This document shows, one piece after another, positions 1 through 7,399 of a stretch of 64,000 bases of DNA. The notes beneath the pieces were generated by a model. The model was not told the origin of the DNA, ran no database searches, and saw only the letters and a list, made by a program, of their open reading frames with translations. Position 1 is the stretch's first letter. Every line of letters starts with the position of its first letter. The position numbers were made by a program, and so were the translations under genes. Origin of the DNA: Actinomycetota bacterium (GTDB lineage: Bacteria; Actinomycetota; Acidimicrobiia; Acidimicrobiales; Poriferisodalaceae); assembly GCA_014238065.1 (NCBI GenBank), contig JABABU010000014.1:1-64000 (forward strand). The letters run 5' to 3'.

Positions 1-1
1 A

Positions 2-439
2 CTAGAGGCCAGGATTTCAACCTGGCGGTCGATACCCAAACGCCTCGACGGGAGCGGGCATGTTGTCGGCTCCATCACAGACGAGCTGATGGGTATGGTC
101 GAATCGGCCGCCGAGCCGCTGCGGGCCCGACACGAATCCGAGCTGGCCAGCCTCGAAGAACGCGTCGCTCTGACGGGTGAACGTGGCTCGGGTCGCAAGG
201 ACCTCATCGATCTTCACAAGCGCGAGCTCAGGAGGCATAGGGCTGATGAGCTGCGCTCCGGACTGGCCGCGTTGGTTGGCTCGTACCGTGATTTGTTCGT
301 CGGCGATGCCGGTGTGAGCGGGGATGATGTGTCAAATGCCGGGTTGCTGGTCCAACGGGCGATCGAATCGCTTCCGCAGAACCCAAATGAGCGGCTGATG
401 CTGCAAGCGCTCCTCGTGCAACTGCCGGCGAGGGACTGA
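2..439 (+). CDS. holB: DNA polymerase III delta' subunit, C-terminal part (partial)
   Basis: The frame is open to the left edge and ends in TGA, so only the last 145 residues are present. The visible part is a helical, charged C-terminal domain with the segment GERGSGRKDL followed by HKRELRRHRADELRSGL. From memory this arrangement is typical of the C-terminal clamp-loader domain of actinobacterial delta' subunits. In the clamp loader delta' stabilises the pentamer that loads the sliding clamp at the replication fork. The ATPase-like N-terminal part lies outside the window, so identity rests on the C-terminus alone. A tRNA gene on the opposite strand follows 16 bases downstream. Confidence 0.7.
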   Translation, partial: LEARISTWRSIPKRLDGSGHVVGSITDELMGMVESAAEPLRARHESELASLEERVALTGERGSGRKDLIDLHKRELRRHRADELRSGLAALVGSYRDLFVGDAGVSGDDVSNAGLLVQRAIESLPQNPNERLMLQALLVQLPARD

Positions 440-455
440 ACCAGCGGCCCTGTGG

Positions 456-527
456 AGCCCGAGGAGGGGATCGAACCCTCGACCTGCTCTTTACGAGAGA
501 GCCGCTCTACCACTGAGCTACCCGGGC
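456..527 (-). tRNA. tRNA-Thr (anticodon CGU)
   Basis: On the minus strand a complete cloverleaf can be folded: acceptor GCCCGGG/CTCGGGC with one G-U pair, D stem GCTC/GAGC, anticodon stem GCTCT/AGAGC around loop CTCGTAA, and T stem GAGGG/CCCTC with loop TTCGATC. The anticodon is CGU and the discriminator base is U. CCA is not encoded. Confidence 0.96.
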
Positions 528-591
528 ACGGGAGAGCTAAAGGTACCAGCAGGCTGTGTTGCTACCTACCTGCAATTTCCGCGAACCGCCG

Positions 592-1113
592 TCACCAGGT
601 CGTGGAATTGGGGGACGATGTTGCCTCGAGTCGGGTCAGCTTCGACGAGCCTGGCTGCGGTGGCGACAGCAGAGCCCAGACGAGGAGTGCAAGTCCTGCC
701 ACGAGGACCAACACCGAGATGGTGGTCAACATTGAGCGCAGAAACTCGGCCGACCTGCTGAACCTTGGTCGGGTGGTGATCGACGGCGATGGTGTTTGAT
801 CCCGCGGTTGAATGACTGCCGTGGGGTGGATCGGGTCCCGAGTTGAGAAGTGGTCGGCGGGTTCCAAACTGGGTTTGTTGCGGAGTTCGTCGGCTCTGAG
901 TGGGGCGTCCTCGAGCGTCGGAAGGTTCTGGATTTCATCCCATGCGGGGGATGTGCTCGGCGAATCTCGAGCGAGACTTTCGTGCTCGCCACCGTCGCCG
1001 ACATCATCTGGCCAACCGGCCGATCCGGACACGTGCTGCAGCCTGGGCTCGGGCGAGCCGACGCTGTCGACGAGGACGATCTCGTCAGAGTTGTCGCCTT
1101 GGTGCTCCCTCAC
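592..1113 (-). CDS. Hypothetical single-span membrane protein
   Basis: The protein has 173 residues. The first ~120 are acidic, proline- and serine-rich and probably disordered. One hydrophobic segment follows (about residues 126-149, FLRSMLTTISVLVLVAGLAL and beyond), then a short polar tail. The predicted topology is a C-terminally anchored membrane protein with a long N-terminal region. I chose the GTG start because GGGAG lies about 8 bases upstream. I do not recognise a family. It is transcribed away from the small membrane protein at 1494 and toward tRNA-Thr. Confidence 0.6.
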   Translation of the reverse strand: MREHQGDNSDEIVLVDSVGSPEPRLQHVSGSAGWPDDVGDGGEHESLARDSPSTSPAWDEIQNLPTLEDAPLRADELRNKPSLEPADHFSTRDPIHPTAVIQPRDQTPSPSITTRPRFSRSAEFLRSMLTTISVLVLVAGLALLVWALLSPPQPGSSKLTRLEATSSPNSTTW

Positions 1114-1480
1114 CGCTGCTCTCCCTGTGTCGTGTGCCTCGCCATGTATGACGAACGCATGATCATCCGAAGTTCCCGATTTGTGGTGTCGGTCTCGTTT
1201 CGATCTTGAGACAAATCATCTTGGAGGGGAGGGGGGTGTGCTTTGGCACGTCGGTTTCCCGACAAAATGCTCATGTCGAAACCGAGTCGCAGGGCTTACT
1301 GGCGAGACCTCATCGCATCTGCGATGAGCCAGGAAGTCAGACGATTTTGTCGAGGTACAACGACGGCGTGCATTGCGCACCTCACGCGCCGGTGCAGGCT
1401 CTTGGAACACGTGGACGCAAGATCTGACACCAGGCCGACGCCAGTACACGATCGATGCATGGGTTGACGATTTCACCGCG
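1114..1480. other. Intergenic region, no gene seen
   Basis: This stretch separates the divergent membrane-protein genes at 592-1113 and 1494-1628. It contains a purine-rich run near 1216-1235. I see no convincing reading frame, RNA gene or strong hairpin. It probably carries the promoter of the leftward gene. Confidence 0.4.
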
Positions 1481-1486
1481 TACGAT
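1481..1486 (+). promoter_or_regulatory. Candidate -10 element (TACGAT) of a leaderless mRNA
   Basis: TACGAT fits TANNNT and ends 7 bases before the ATG at 1494, placing the predicted transcript start at or next to the start codon. No Shine-Dalgarno sequence with good spacing is present. A TTGACG at 1464-1469 is too close to be a partner -35. Confidence 0.4.
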
Positions 1487-1493
1487 GGTGGCC

Positions 1494-1628
1494 ATGTCGA
1501 TGCTCGCAGCCCAGGAGTGGCACTTCTGGATCGCCCCCCTTCTGACCGCTGGCGGAGTGGGGCTCGTCCTTGCCACACTCGTCGGATACTTCGTGAAGGT
1601 CGTTCTTCCGCGCTACCAGCGCCGCTGA
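1494..1628 (+). CDS. Small single-span membrane protein (44 aa)
   Basis: This short frame encodes a 44-residue protein. A polar, Trp-containing N-terminus (AAQEWHFW) is followed by a hydrophobic helix (about residues 12-36) and a basic tail ending LPRYQRR, which suggests an N-out/C-in bitopic protein. An in-frame ATG at 1485 would add three residues, but the TANNNT element favours 1494. The DUF2342 zincin gene starts 43 bases after the stop and may be co-transcribed. Function is unknown; the clean hydrophobicity pattern is the main support. Confidence 0.55.
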   Translation: MSMLAAQEWHFWIAPLLTAGGVGLVLATLVGYFVKVVLPRYQRR

Positions 1629-1671
1629 TCGGACACCCGCTGATCGGACGCCTTGTGAACGGATCCAACTC

Positions 1672-2745
1672 GTGAGCGACGCAGTCGATTGGGCGTTGGC
1701 GGCCCGGATCGCGAAACGCGTCGCGGGTCAGGAGCCACTGGCCGAGTCGTACCTCTACCACTCCCTCGAGCCTGATTTCGCAGAGGCAACCGTCAAGGCA
1801 GAGGAGCTGGTCGCGCTCGAAACCGGCCTCCGGTCGCTCGATGGTCCGGCTCGAGGCAGAGTCATCGATCGCGGAGACTGGATCGACGCAAACATCCGCT
1901 CGTTCCAGCGGCTTCTTCGTCCGCTGACAGAATCACTCACCGAGAAGCTCGCCGACGGCCCGATGTCGAAGGCCAGCGAGCGGCTCGGGGCCGTGCAACT
2001 CGGTTCGATTCTCGGGTGGATGTCGCGGCGAGTGCTCGGCCAATACGACTTGCTTCTGACAGAGGACGAGGATCCTCAGGATCAAGATCTCGTGTACTAC
2101 GTGGGTCCCAACGTGCTCGCGCTCGAGAAACGGTTCGCGTTTCCACCTGGCGAGTTCAGGTTGTGGCTCGCCGTGCACGAGTTGACCCACAGGGCTCAGT
2201 TCACCGGGGTTCCATGGATGCGTGAGCACTTCATCGGTCTCGTCAGCCAGACGCTCGATGCGATCGACCCCGATCCTGACCGGATCATGACGGGTGTCAA
2301 GAAGCTCATCAAGGAGCGCCGCGAAGGCGAAACCTCCTCGATCGACGGCGGGCTCGCGCTGTTGTTCGCGTCGGACGCGCAACGCGCTGTTCTCGATCAG
2401 ATTTCCGGGCTCATGAGCCTTCTCGAAGGCCACGGCGACGTGATCATGGGTCGCGCAGGAGGCGCAGAGATCCCGAGTTCCGATCGGTTTCATCGCGTTC
2501 TGCATCAGCGGAGAACAACGGCAACCGGTGTTGCCCGCATCATGCAGAAACTAATGGGACTCGATGCGAAACTCGCCCAGTACGAGCAAGGTGAGCGGTT
2601 CATCGAGGCCATCGAGGCCACCAGGGGACACGACGCGGTGTCCGCGATCTGGTCCGACAAGTCCAACTTGCCGTCGATCGACGAGATTCGTGAGCCTGAC
2701 ACCTGGATGGACCGGGTGCCGGCTGTTGCTCCTGTGGGCCGGTGA
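1672..2745 (+). CDS. DUF2342-family zinc-dependent metallohydrolase (zincin-like)
   Basis: The 357-residue protein carries a zincin motif HELTH at about residues 168-172, inside VHELTHRAQFTGVPWMREH. In DUF2342 (sometimes annotated as an F420-biosynthesis-associated protein or zinc-dependent metalloprotease) this motif is the presumed metal site. The rest is largely helical. The substrate is unknown, and no signal peptide is visible, so it is probably cytoplasmic. The GTG start gives the family-like N-terminus. It lies just upstream of tilS and hpt, a gene order common in actinobacteria, and the 24-base gap to tilS suggests an operon. Confidence 0.85.
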   Translation: MSDAVDWALAARIAKRVAGQEPLAESYLYHSLEPDFAEATVKAEELVALETGLRSLDGPARGRVIDRGDWIDANIRSFQRLLRPLTESLTEKLADGPMSKASERLGAVQLGSILGWMSRRVLGQYDLLLTEDEDPQDQDLVYYVGPNVLALEKRFAFPPGEFRLWLAVHELTHRAQFTGVPWMREHFIGLVSQTLDAIDPDPDRIMTGVKKLIKERREGETSSIDGGLALLFASDAQRAVLDQISGLMSLLEGHGDVIMGRAGGAEIPSSDRFHRVLHQRRTTATGVARIMQKLMGLDAKLAQYEQGERFIEAIEATRGHDAVSAIWSDKSNLPSIDEIREPDTWMDRVPAVAPVGR

Positions 2746-2769
2746 CCGAGGCTGAAGGTGGGTGCTGCG

Positions 2770-3621
2770 ATGCTGGACGAGCTAGCGGCTCGCTGCACGT
2801 TTCCAGACCGAGCTGACATTGACTGCGCCGTTTCAGGCGGGCCGGATTCATGTGCTCTGCTCGTACTGGCCACCCGCGTTCGACGAGTTGTCACCGCACA
2901 TCATGTCGATCATGGGATCCGGCCTGGTTCAGCGACGGAGGCCGATCTGGTCAGAGCCGTCGCCGAGCGCTTCGGGGCCAACTTTGTCTCGCACACCGTC
3001 CACGTGGCGCCCGGTTCGAATCTCGAGGCTCGCGCACGCGAGCTGAGGTACGGGGTCCTTCCTAGCGACGTCTTGACCGGGCACACGGCTGACGATCACG
3101 CGGAGACGGTTCTTTTGAATCTGATGCGTGGTAGCGGGCTCGACGGCGCGGCCGGAATCAGGGCCTCGACGAGGCCGATCCTCGGTCTCCGCCGCGCCGA
3201 GACTCACGGGTTGTGCAGAAATCTCGGTCTTGATGTCGTCGATGACGTCACCAACTCGGATCTCAGGTTCAAGCGGAATCGGGTGCGCGCCGAAGTGCTT
3301 CCGCTGCTGGATGAAATCGCCGACCGCGACGTCGTACCGCTGTTGGCACGAGCTGCCGATGTCGCACGCGTCGACATCGATCTCCTCAACCAACTTGCAG
3401 CCGAGATCGACGTCACCAGTGTCGCGGCTCTTCGTACGGCTCCAGAAGCGTTGCGCCGGAGAGCCCTTCGACTCTGGCTGTCGACTTCGCACCCGCCATC
3501 ATGGGCTGCGATTGATCGAGTGCTCGCCGTTGTTGACGGCTCTGTGACGTCGACCGAGATCGGTGCAGGAAGATTCGTGCGCCGTTCAGCAGGCACACTC
3601 CGGCTCGAGTCGCGGCGCTAG
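2770..3621 (+). CDS. tilS: tRNA(Ile)-lysidine synthase
   Basis: TilS ligates lysine to the wobble C34 of the CAU tRNA-Ile using ATP, so that AUA is read as isoleucine. The N-type ATP-pyrophosphatase P-loop SGGPDS is at about residues 23-28, followed by HHVDHGIRPGS, TGHTADDHAETVLLNLMRGSG, and DVTNSDLRFKRNRVR. The protein has 283 residues, shorter than the E. coli enzyme because the C-terminal tRNA-binding domains are reduced, as in other actinobacteria. ATG 2770 is preferred: GAAGGTGGG sits upstream with usable spacing, and the alternative GTG at 2758 lies inside that sequence. hpt follows 23 bases later. Confidence 0.93.
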   Translation: MLDELAARCTFPDRADIDCAVSGGPDSCALLVLATRVRRVVTAHHVDHGIRPGSATEADLVRAVAERFGANFVSHTVHVAPGSNLEARARELRYGVLPSDVLTGHTADDHAETVLLNLMRGSGLDGAAGIRASTRPILGLRRAETHGLCRNLGLDVVDDVTNSDLRFKRNRVRAEVLPLLDEIADRDVVPLLARAADVARVDIDLLNQLAAEIDVTSVAALRTAPEALRRRALRLWLSTSHPPSWAAIDRVLAVVDGSVTSTEIGAGRFVRRSAGTLRLESRR

Positions 3622-3631
3622 TGCGCCGGGC

Positions 3632-3637
3632 TAGCCT
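3632..3637 (+). promoter_or_regulatory. Candidate -10 element (TAGCCT) for hpt
   Basis: TAGCCT fits TANNNT and is followed by 7 bases and then the GTG at 3645. It could give hpt its own leaderless transcript within the tilS-hpt pair, and it supports 3645 over the upstream in-frame GTG at 3621. Confidence 0.4.
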
Positions 3638-3644
3638 CACCGCA

Positions 3645-4193
3645 GTGAGCGGCATCGAAGATCCAAACGTCGGCGAGATCATTGTTGCCGGTGGTGAGGT
3701 TCAGCACAGGGTTGCCGAGATCGGCGCCGGCATCACCGCCGACTACGAGGGCCGGACTCCTCTGCTCGTTGGGATCCTGAAGGGCGCATTCGTATTCATG
3801 GCCGATCTCATCCGCCACATCGATCTGCCTGTCGAAGTCGACTTCATGGCGGTGTCGTCCTACGGCTCGTCGACGAGGACTTCAGGCGTCGTCCGCATCA
3901 TCAAGGATCTCGATCGTGACATCGCAGGCCGCGACATCATCCTCGTCGAAGACATCCTCGATTCGGGTCTGACGCTTCGGTACCTGCGAAAGACGCTGTT
4001 GGCCCGTCGTCCGGCGAGTCTTGAAATCTGTACCTTGCTCGCACGAGAAGGCGAGAACGATGTTGACGCGCTCGTGAAGTACAGCGGCTTCCACATCCCG
4101 CCAGGTTGGGTCGTCGGATATGGCCTCGACGTCGGCGAACGACACCGTGAGCTGCCCGATATTCGTCGATATCACGCTGAAAATAGCATCTGA
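3645..4193 (+). CDS. hpt: Hypoxanthine phosphoribosyltransferase
   Basis: Hpt salvages hypoxanthine and guanine to IMP and GMP using PRPP. The 182-residue protein has the flexible-loop region FMAVSSYGSSTRTSG, the PRPP-binding motif VEDILDSGLTL at about residues 101-111, and a C-terminal base-pocket segment around GYGLDVGERHRELPDI. These are all normal for the family. The GTG at 3645 gives the expected length. In many actinobacteria hpt is followed by ftsH and folate genes; here the next gene is a phosphatase-fold protein. Confidence 0.95.
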   Translation: MSGIEDPNVGEIIVAGGEVQHRVAEIGAGITADYEGRTPLLVGILKGAFVFMADLIRHIDLPVEVDFMAVSSYGSSTRTSGVVRIIKDLDRDIAGRDIILVEDILDSGLTLRYLRKTLLARRPASLEICTLLAREGENDVDALVKYSGFHIPPGWVVGYGLDVGERHRELPDIRRYHAENSI

Positions 4194-4267
4194 CCAGGTC
4201 TTCTGACGAAACGAATCGGCATCGACTAGCGTGAAGCGCCGAGTCGCTCGAGCACATCGGAGGCCCC

Positions 4268-4783
4268 ATGAAGGGCAAATGGGCCGAGGGCATACGGCCC
4301 CGGAACTTCGCATGGGTCATCAAGGACCAACTCGCCGCGTGCGAACGCCCCGGCGGGTATGGATCCAACCATCGCCGAGTTCGTCGTGAAGAAGAGATCA
4401 TCTGGCTGCGCCAGCAGGACTTCGACATCGTTGTCTCGTTGTCGCAAGCGCCTCACAACTTGCACAACTACGAGAAACTCGCCATACCGTACGTCCACCG
4501 GCCTTTCCCGTCCGGCGACGACATGGTGGTCACGCTCACCCGTTTGTACCGGGAGCTCAAGACGATGCTGGATCAGCAGCGCCGCATCGTGATTCACCGC
4601 GACGAACTCAGTGAGTACGTCACCGGCCTCATCGCCGGCTACCTCGTGTGGTCGGGAATGGTGCCGCGCCAACCACAAGCAGTTGTCGTCACCGAGCGCA
4701 TCTTCGGCCGTCCGCTCGGACCGACCGGTCGCAACATCGTGTCGGTCGCTGCCTCATTGGTCACCGACTCGCAGTCCGCCTGA
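4268..4783 (+). CDS. Dual-specificity-phosphatase-fold protein lacking the catalytic Cys (putative pseudophosphatase)
   Basis: The 171-residue protein follows the layout of small dual-specificity phosphatases: FDIVVSLSQAPHNLHNYEKL, then a PFPSGDD loop in the place of the general-acid loop, then a helix leading to the P-loop position. Where active enzymes have HCxxGxxRTG this protein reads HRDELSEYVTG, so both the nucleophilic Cys and the phosphate-binding Arg are absent. Downstream it still has AGYLVWSGMVP, as in phosphatases. GGAGG lies 5 bases before the ATG. I recall similar actinobacterial proteins with HREEL-like motifs, so this may be a conserved non-catalytic family rather than decay. 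Its role is unknown. It lies between hpt and nadC. Confidence 0.6.
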   Translation: MKGKWAEGIRPRNFAWVIKDQLAACERPGGYGSNHRRVRREEEIIWLRQQDFDIVVSLSQAPHNLHNYEKLAIPYVHRPFPSGDDMVVTLTRLYRELKTMLDQQRRIVIHRDELSEYVTGLIAGYLVWSGMVPRQPQAVVVTERIFGRPLGPTGRNIVSVAASLVTDSQSA

Positions 4784-4853
4784 CCTCTCGAGGCCCGGTT
4801 CGCCAGGGCGTGCCGAATTTCCGAAGCAATTGATTGGGTTGTGGCCGTGCGAG

Positions 4854-5717
4854 GTGTCACGCTTGCTTGGAGTGAATCACAACTACCCGCCCATCACCGA
4901 GGTCCGTCGGAGCGTGACTGCGGGCCTCACCGAGGATCTCGTGCCGATGGGCGACATCACGGCCACGATGGTAGATCCGCGAACGCGTATTGTGTCGGAG
5001 TTCAAGGCTCGCGACCGCGGGCGACTCTCGGGCCGATTGTGTGTTGAGGAGACCTTTGCGCAGGTTGATCCATCGACTGCGCTGACATGGCACGCCGACG
5101 ATGGCGACCAGCTCGAACCTGGCGCCTCGATCTGCGCGGTCAGCGGAACTCTGGTGACGATGCTCACTGCCGAGCGGACCGCGCTGAACTTCCTCTGTCA
5201 TCTGAGCGGAATCGCCTCGCTCACCGAGAGATACGTCGCAGCCGTCGACGGCCGGTGCCGTGTGCTGGACACGCGGAAGACGACACCAGGGCTACGAGCT
5301 CTCGAAAAGGCAGCCGTCCGTTGCGGTGGTGGGTACAACCACCGCGGGTCGCTCTCGGAGTTCGTCCTTGTGAAGGACAACCACCTCAAGGGTGTCTCGA
5401 TCACCGAAGCGGTGGAACGGGCCCGCGACAGCTGGCCGGCCAGAACCATCGAGGTCGAGTGTGACCGCGTCGAACAGGTTCAGGAGGCCGTGCGAGCGGG
5501 CGCCGATATGGTGCTGCTCGACAATATGACTCCCGACGTAGTGGCGAGAATCGTCGAGTCGGTCAGAAGCAGCGGATCCCCTACGCTTCTTGATGTCTCT
5601 GGCGGTGTCGATCTCACGACGGTGTCCGACTATGCCGAAGCGAGGCCCGACTTCATCTCGATCGGCGCCCTGACTCACTCTGCGCCGGTGCTTGATATCG
5701 GCCTCGACATTGGTTGA
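4854..5717 (+). CDS. nadC: Nicotinate-nucleotide pyrophosphorylase (quinolinate phosphoribosyltransferase)
   Basis: NadC converts quinolinate and PRPP to nicotinate mononucleotide, CO2 and PPi in NAD synthesis. Family motifs are ERTALNFLCHLSGIASLT, DTRKTTPGLRALEKAAVRCG, NHRGSLSEFVLVKDNH, IEVECD and VLLDNM. The start is uncertain: GTG 4854 gives 287 residues, and GTG 4872 gives 281 with an N-terminus MNHNYPPITEVRR. Neither has a good ribosome-binding site. The frame is open farther upstream but overlaps the preceding gene. lysS follows after 24 bases, which fits the nad-lysS neighbourhoods of actinobacteria. Confidence 0.93.
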   Translation: MSRLLGVNHNYPPITEVRRSVTAGLTEDLVPMGDITATMVDPRTRIVSEFKARDRGRLSGRLCVEETFAQVDPSTALTWHADDGDQLEPGASICAVSGTLVTMLTAERTALNFLCHLSGIASLTERYVAAVDGRCRVLDTRKTTPGLRALEKAAVRCGGGYNHRGSLSEFVLVKDNHLKGVSITEAVERARDSWPARTIEVECDRVEQVQEAVRAGADMVLLDNMTPDVVARIVESVRSSGSPTLLDVSGGVDLTTVSDYAEARPDFISIGALTHSAPVLDIGLDIG

Positions 5718-5741
5718 TCACATGACGGCGTTCCAGGGCTG

Positions 5742-7154
5742 ATGACGACACGAAACGACATTCCTTACCGGTACGAGCGCGACAGCATCATCGGCGACCT
5801 CATCGCGGAACACGGCGGGCTGGAGCCAGGCACAGAGACAGAAACGATCGTGTCGGTTGCTGGCCGTCTGATGCTTCGGCGAGTCCAGGGCAAGCTCGCG
5901 TTCGGCACGCTCCAAGACTCGACGGGCCGCGTACAACTTTTTGCACCTTCGAAGGCGACACCTGACTTCGAGGAGTTCTGTGCCCTGAACCTCGGCGACT
6001 GGATCGGGGTGAAGGGCATTGTCATGACTACACGCCGGGGCGAGCTCAGCATTCGTGTCGACGAGTGGCAGCTTCTCGCCCCGACCCGTCGGTCCTTTCC
6101 CGACAAGTGGCACGGCATCACCGATGTCGACACCAGATACCGCCAGCGCTACGTCGACCTGTGGGTCACCGAAGAAGCTCGGCGCACTTTCGTCCTGCGA
6201 AGCAGAGCAGTTTCACTGACCAGGCGGTTCCTCGAGGACCGCGGGTTCATGGAGGTCGAAACACCGACGCTGCACCCATTGCCAGGTGGCGCACTGGCGA
6301 AGCCGTTCGAAACGCACCACAACGCTCTCGACATGGACCTGTTCCTGCGGATTGCGCCTGAGCTCTACCTGAAGAGACTCACCGTGTCAGGCTTCGAGCG
6401 GGTGTTCGAGGTGGCTCGCGTGTTCCGCAACGAAGGCGTGTCGACCAGACACAACCCTGAGTTCACGATGCTCGAGCTCTATCAGGCCTACGCCGACTAC
6501 AGCGACATCATGGAACTCGTCGAGCAGCTCGTCCAACACTTGGCGATCGAGCTCACCGGTTCCACGGTCGTGTCGTTCGGGGATCGCGATCTCGACCTCA
6601 AGGCACCGTGGCGCCGCGTCACGATGGAAGACCTGATCTCGGAACACGTCGGTGAGCAGATCAATCTGGAGAGTCCCATGGACGAGCTCCTGGCTCTGGC
6701 CGAGAGGGTCGGCGCCCCTGTGAAGCCGAGTTACGGCCCCGGCAAGCTCATTCTCGAGATCTACGAGGCGACCGTCGAAGCAAAGGTCTGGGAGCCGACG
6801 TTCGTCATGGACTACCCGGCCGAGGTGTCGCCGCTGTCACGAGACCACCGCCATCGTCCTGGTTACACCGAGCGGTTCGAAGCCATCGTCGCGGGCCGGG
6901 AGCTGTGCAACGCGTTCAGCGAACTCGTCGACCCCGACGAACAGCGAGCCAGGTTCGAGAACCAGTCAGCGCTCAGGGATGCCGGCGACGACGAGGCCAT
7001 GGTCGTCGACGAGGACTACCTCAGGGCACTCGAATACGGACTCCCCCCGACCGGTGGCCTCGGCATCGGGATGGACCGACTGGTCATGCTTCTGGCCGGA
7101 GTCGAATCGATCCGCGACGTCGTCCTCTTTCCGACCTTGAGACCGGAACAATAA
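5742..7154 (+). CDS. lysS: Lysyl-tRNA synthetase, class II
   Basis: The enzyme charges tRNA-Lys. Its 470 residues contain an N-terminal OB-fold anticodon-binding domain (about 35-130) and the class II catalytic core: motif 1 region FLEDRGFMEVETPTL, motif 2 FRNEGVSTRHNPEFTMLE, and motif 3 GLGIGMDRLVMLL near the C-terminus. It is slightly shorter at the N-terminus than E. coli LysS. Gene order nadC-lysS-(…)-clpC resembles actinobacterial chromosomes, but lsr2, often found between lysS and clpC, is replaced by two prenyl-synthase genes. Confidence 0.96.
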   Translation: MTTRNDIPYRYERDSIIGDLIAEHGGLEPGTETETIVSVAGRLMLRRVQGKLAFGTLQDSTGRVQLFAPSKATPDFEEFCALNLGDWIGVKGIVMTTRRGELSIRVDEWQLLAPTRRSFPDKWHGITDVDTRYRQRYVDLWVTEEARRTFVLRSRAVSLTRRFLEDRGFMEVETPTLHPLPGGALAKPFETHHNALDMDLFLRIAPELYLKRLTVSGFERVFEVARVFRNEGVSTRHNPEFTMLELYQAYADYSDIMELVEQLVQHLAIELTGSTVVSFGDRDLDLKAPWRRVTMEDLISEHVGEQINLESPMDELLALAERVGAPVKPSYGPGKLILEIYEATVEAKVWEPTFVMDYPAEVSPLSRDHRHRPGYTERFEAIVAGRELCNAFSELVDPDEQRARFENQSALRDAGDDEAMVVDEDYLRALEYGLPPTGGLGIGMDRLVMLLAGVESIRDVVLFPTLRPEQ

Positions 7155-7320
7155 CCTTTCTGTGTTCTCGACGAGGGCTTGCCGGCTTCTGTCATGACGA
7201 CGGTTCTGCTCTGTTGGCCGGCGTCGAGCTGCTGGTGGTGCCGATGAGGAGATTGGCGTTCGGGGCGATCTGTGGGTCGACCTGGCGTGCGTTTCGCTGA
7301 CGGTGCTCAGGAGGTGTGAC

Positions 7321-7380
7321 TTGCTCCACGAGACGTCAGACACATCGGCCGGGGTGCCTCGACGCAACACTTGGCCCTGA
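7321..7380 (+). CDS. Possible 19-codon leader ORF
   Basis: A perfect AGGAGG at 7309-7314 stands 6 bases before a TTG that opens a 19-codon frame (MLHETSDTSAGVPRRNTWP) ending 19 bases before the prenyl-synthase start. No longer frame uses this Shine-Dalgarno site with sensible spacing. It may be a leader peptide or chance; conservation is unknown. Confidence 0.25.
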   Translation: MLHETSDTSAGVPRRNTWP

Positions 7381-7386
7381 TCCCGA

Positions 7387-7392
7387 TAGCTT
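7387..7392 (+). promoter_or_regulatory. Candidate -10 element (TAGCTT) for the prenyl synthase
   Basis: TAGCTT is followed by 7 bases and the GTG at 7400, the same spacing seen at other putative leaderless genes in this window. Confidence 0.35.
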
Positions 7393-7399
7393 CAGCGGC

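Noticed and set aside
1216-1240. Purine-rich G runs considered as a G-quadruplex
   Set aside because: Only about three useful G tracts are present, and they are not placed at a promoter or origin.
3621-3644. Upstream GTG at 3621 as the hpt start
   Set aside because: It overlaps the tilS stop, adds residues not seen in Hpt, and lies before the candidate -10 element that points to 3645.
4611-5717. A 368-residue version of nadC starting at 4611
   Set aside because: The extra N-terminus overlaps the preceding gene in another frame and is Ser/Arg-rich without homology. NadC similarity begins near 4854-4872.
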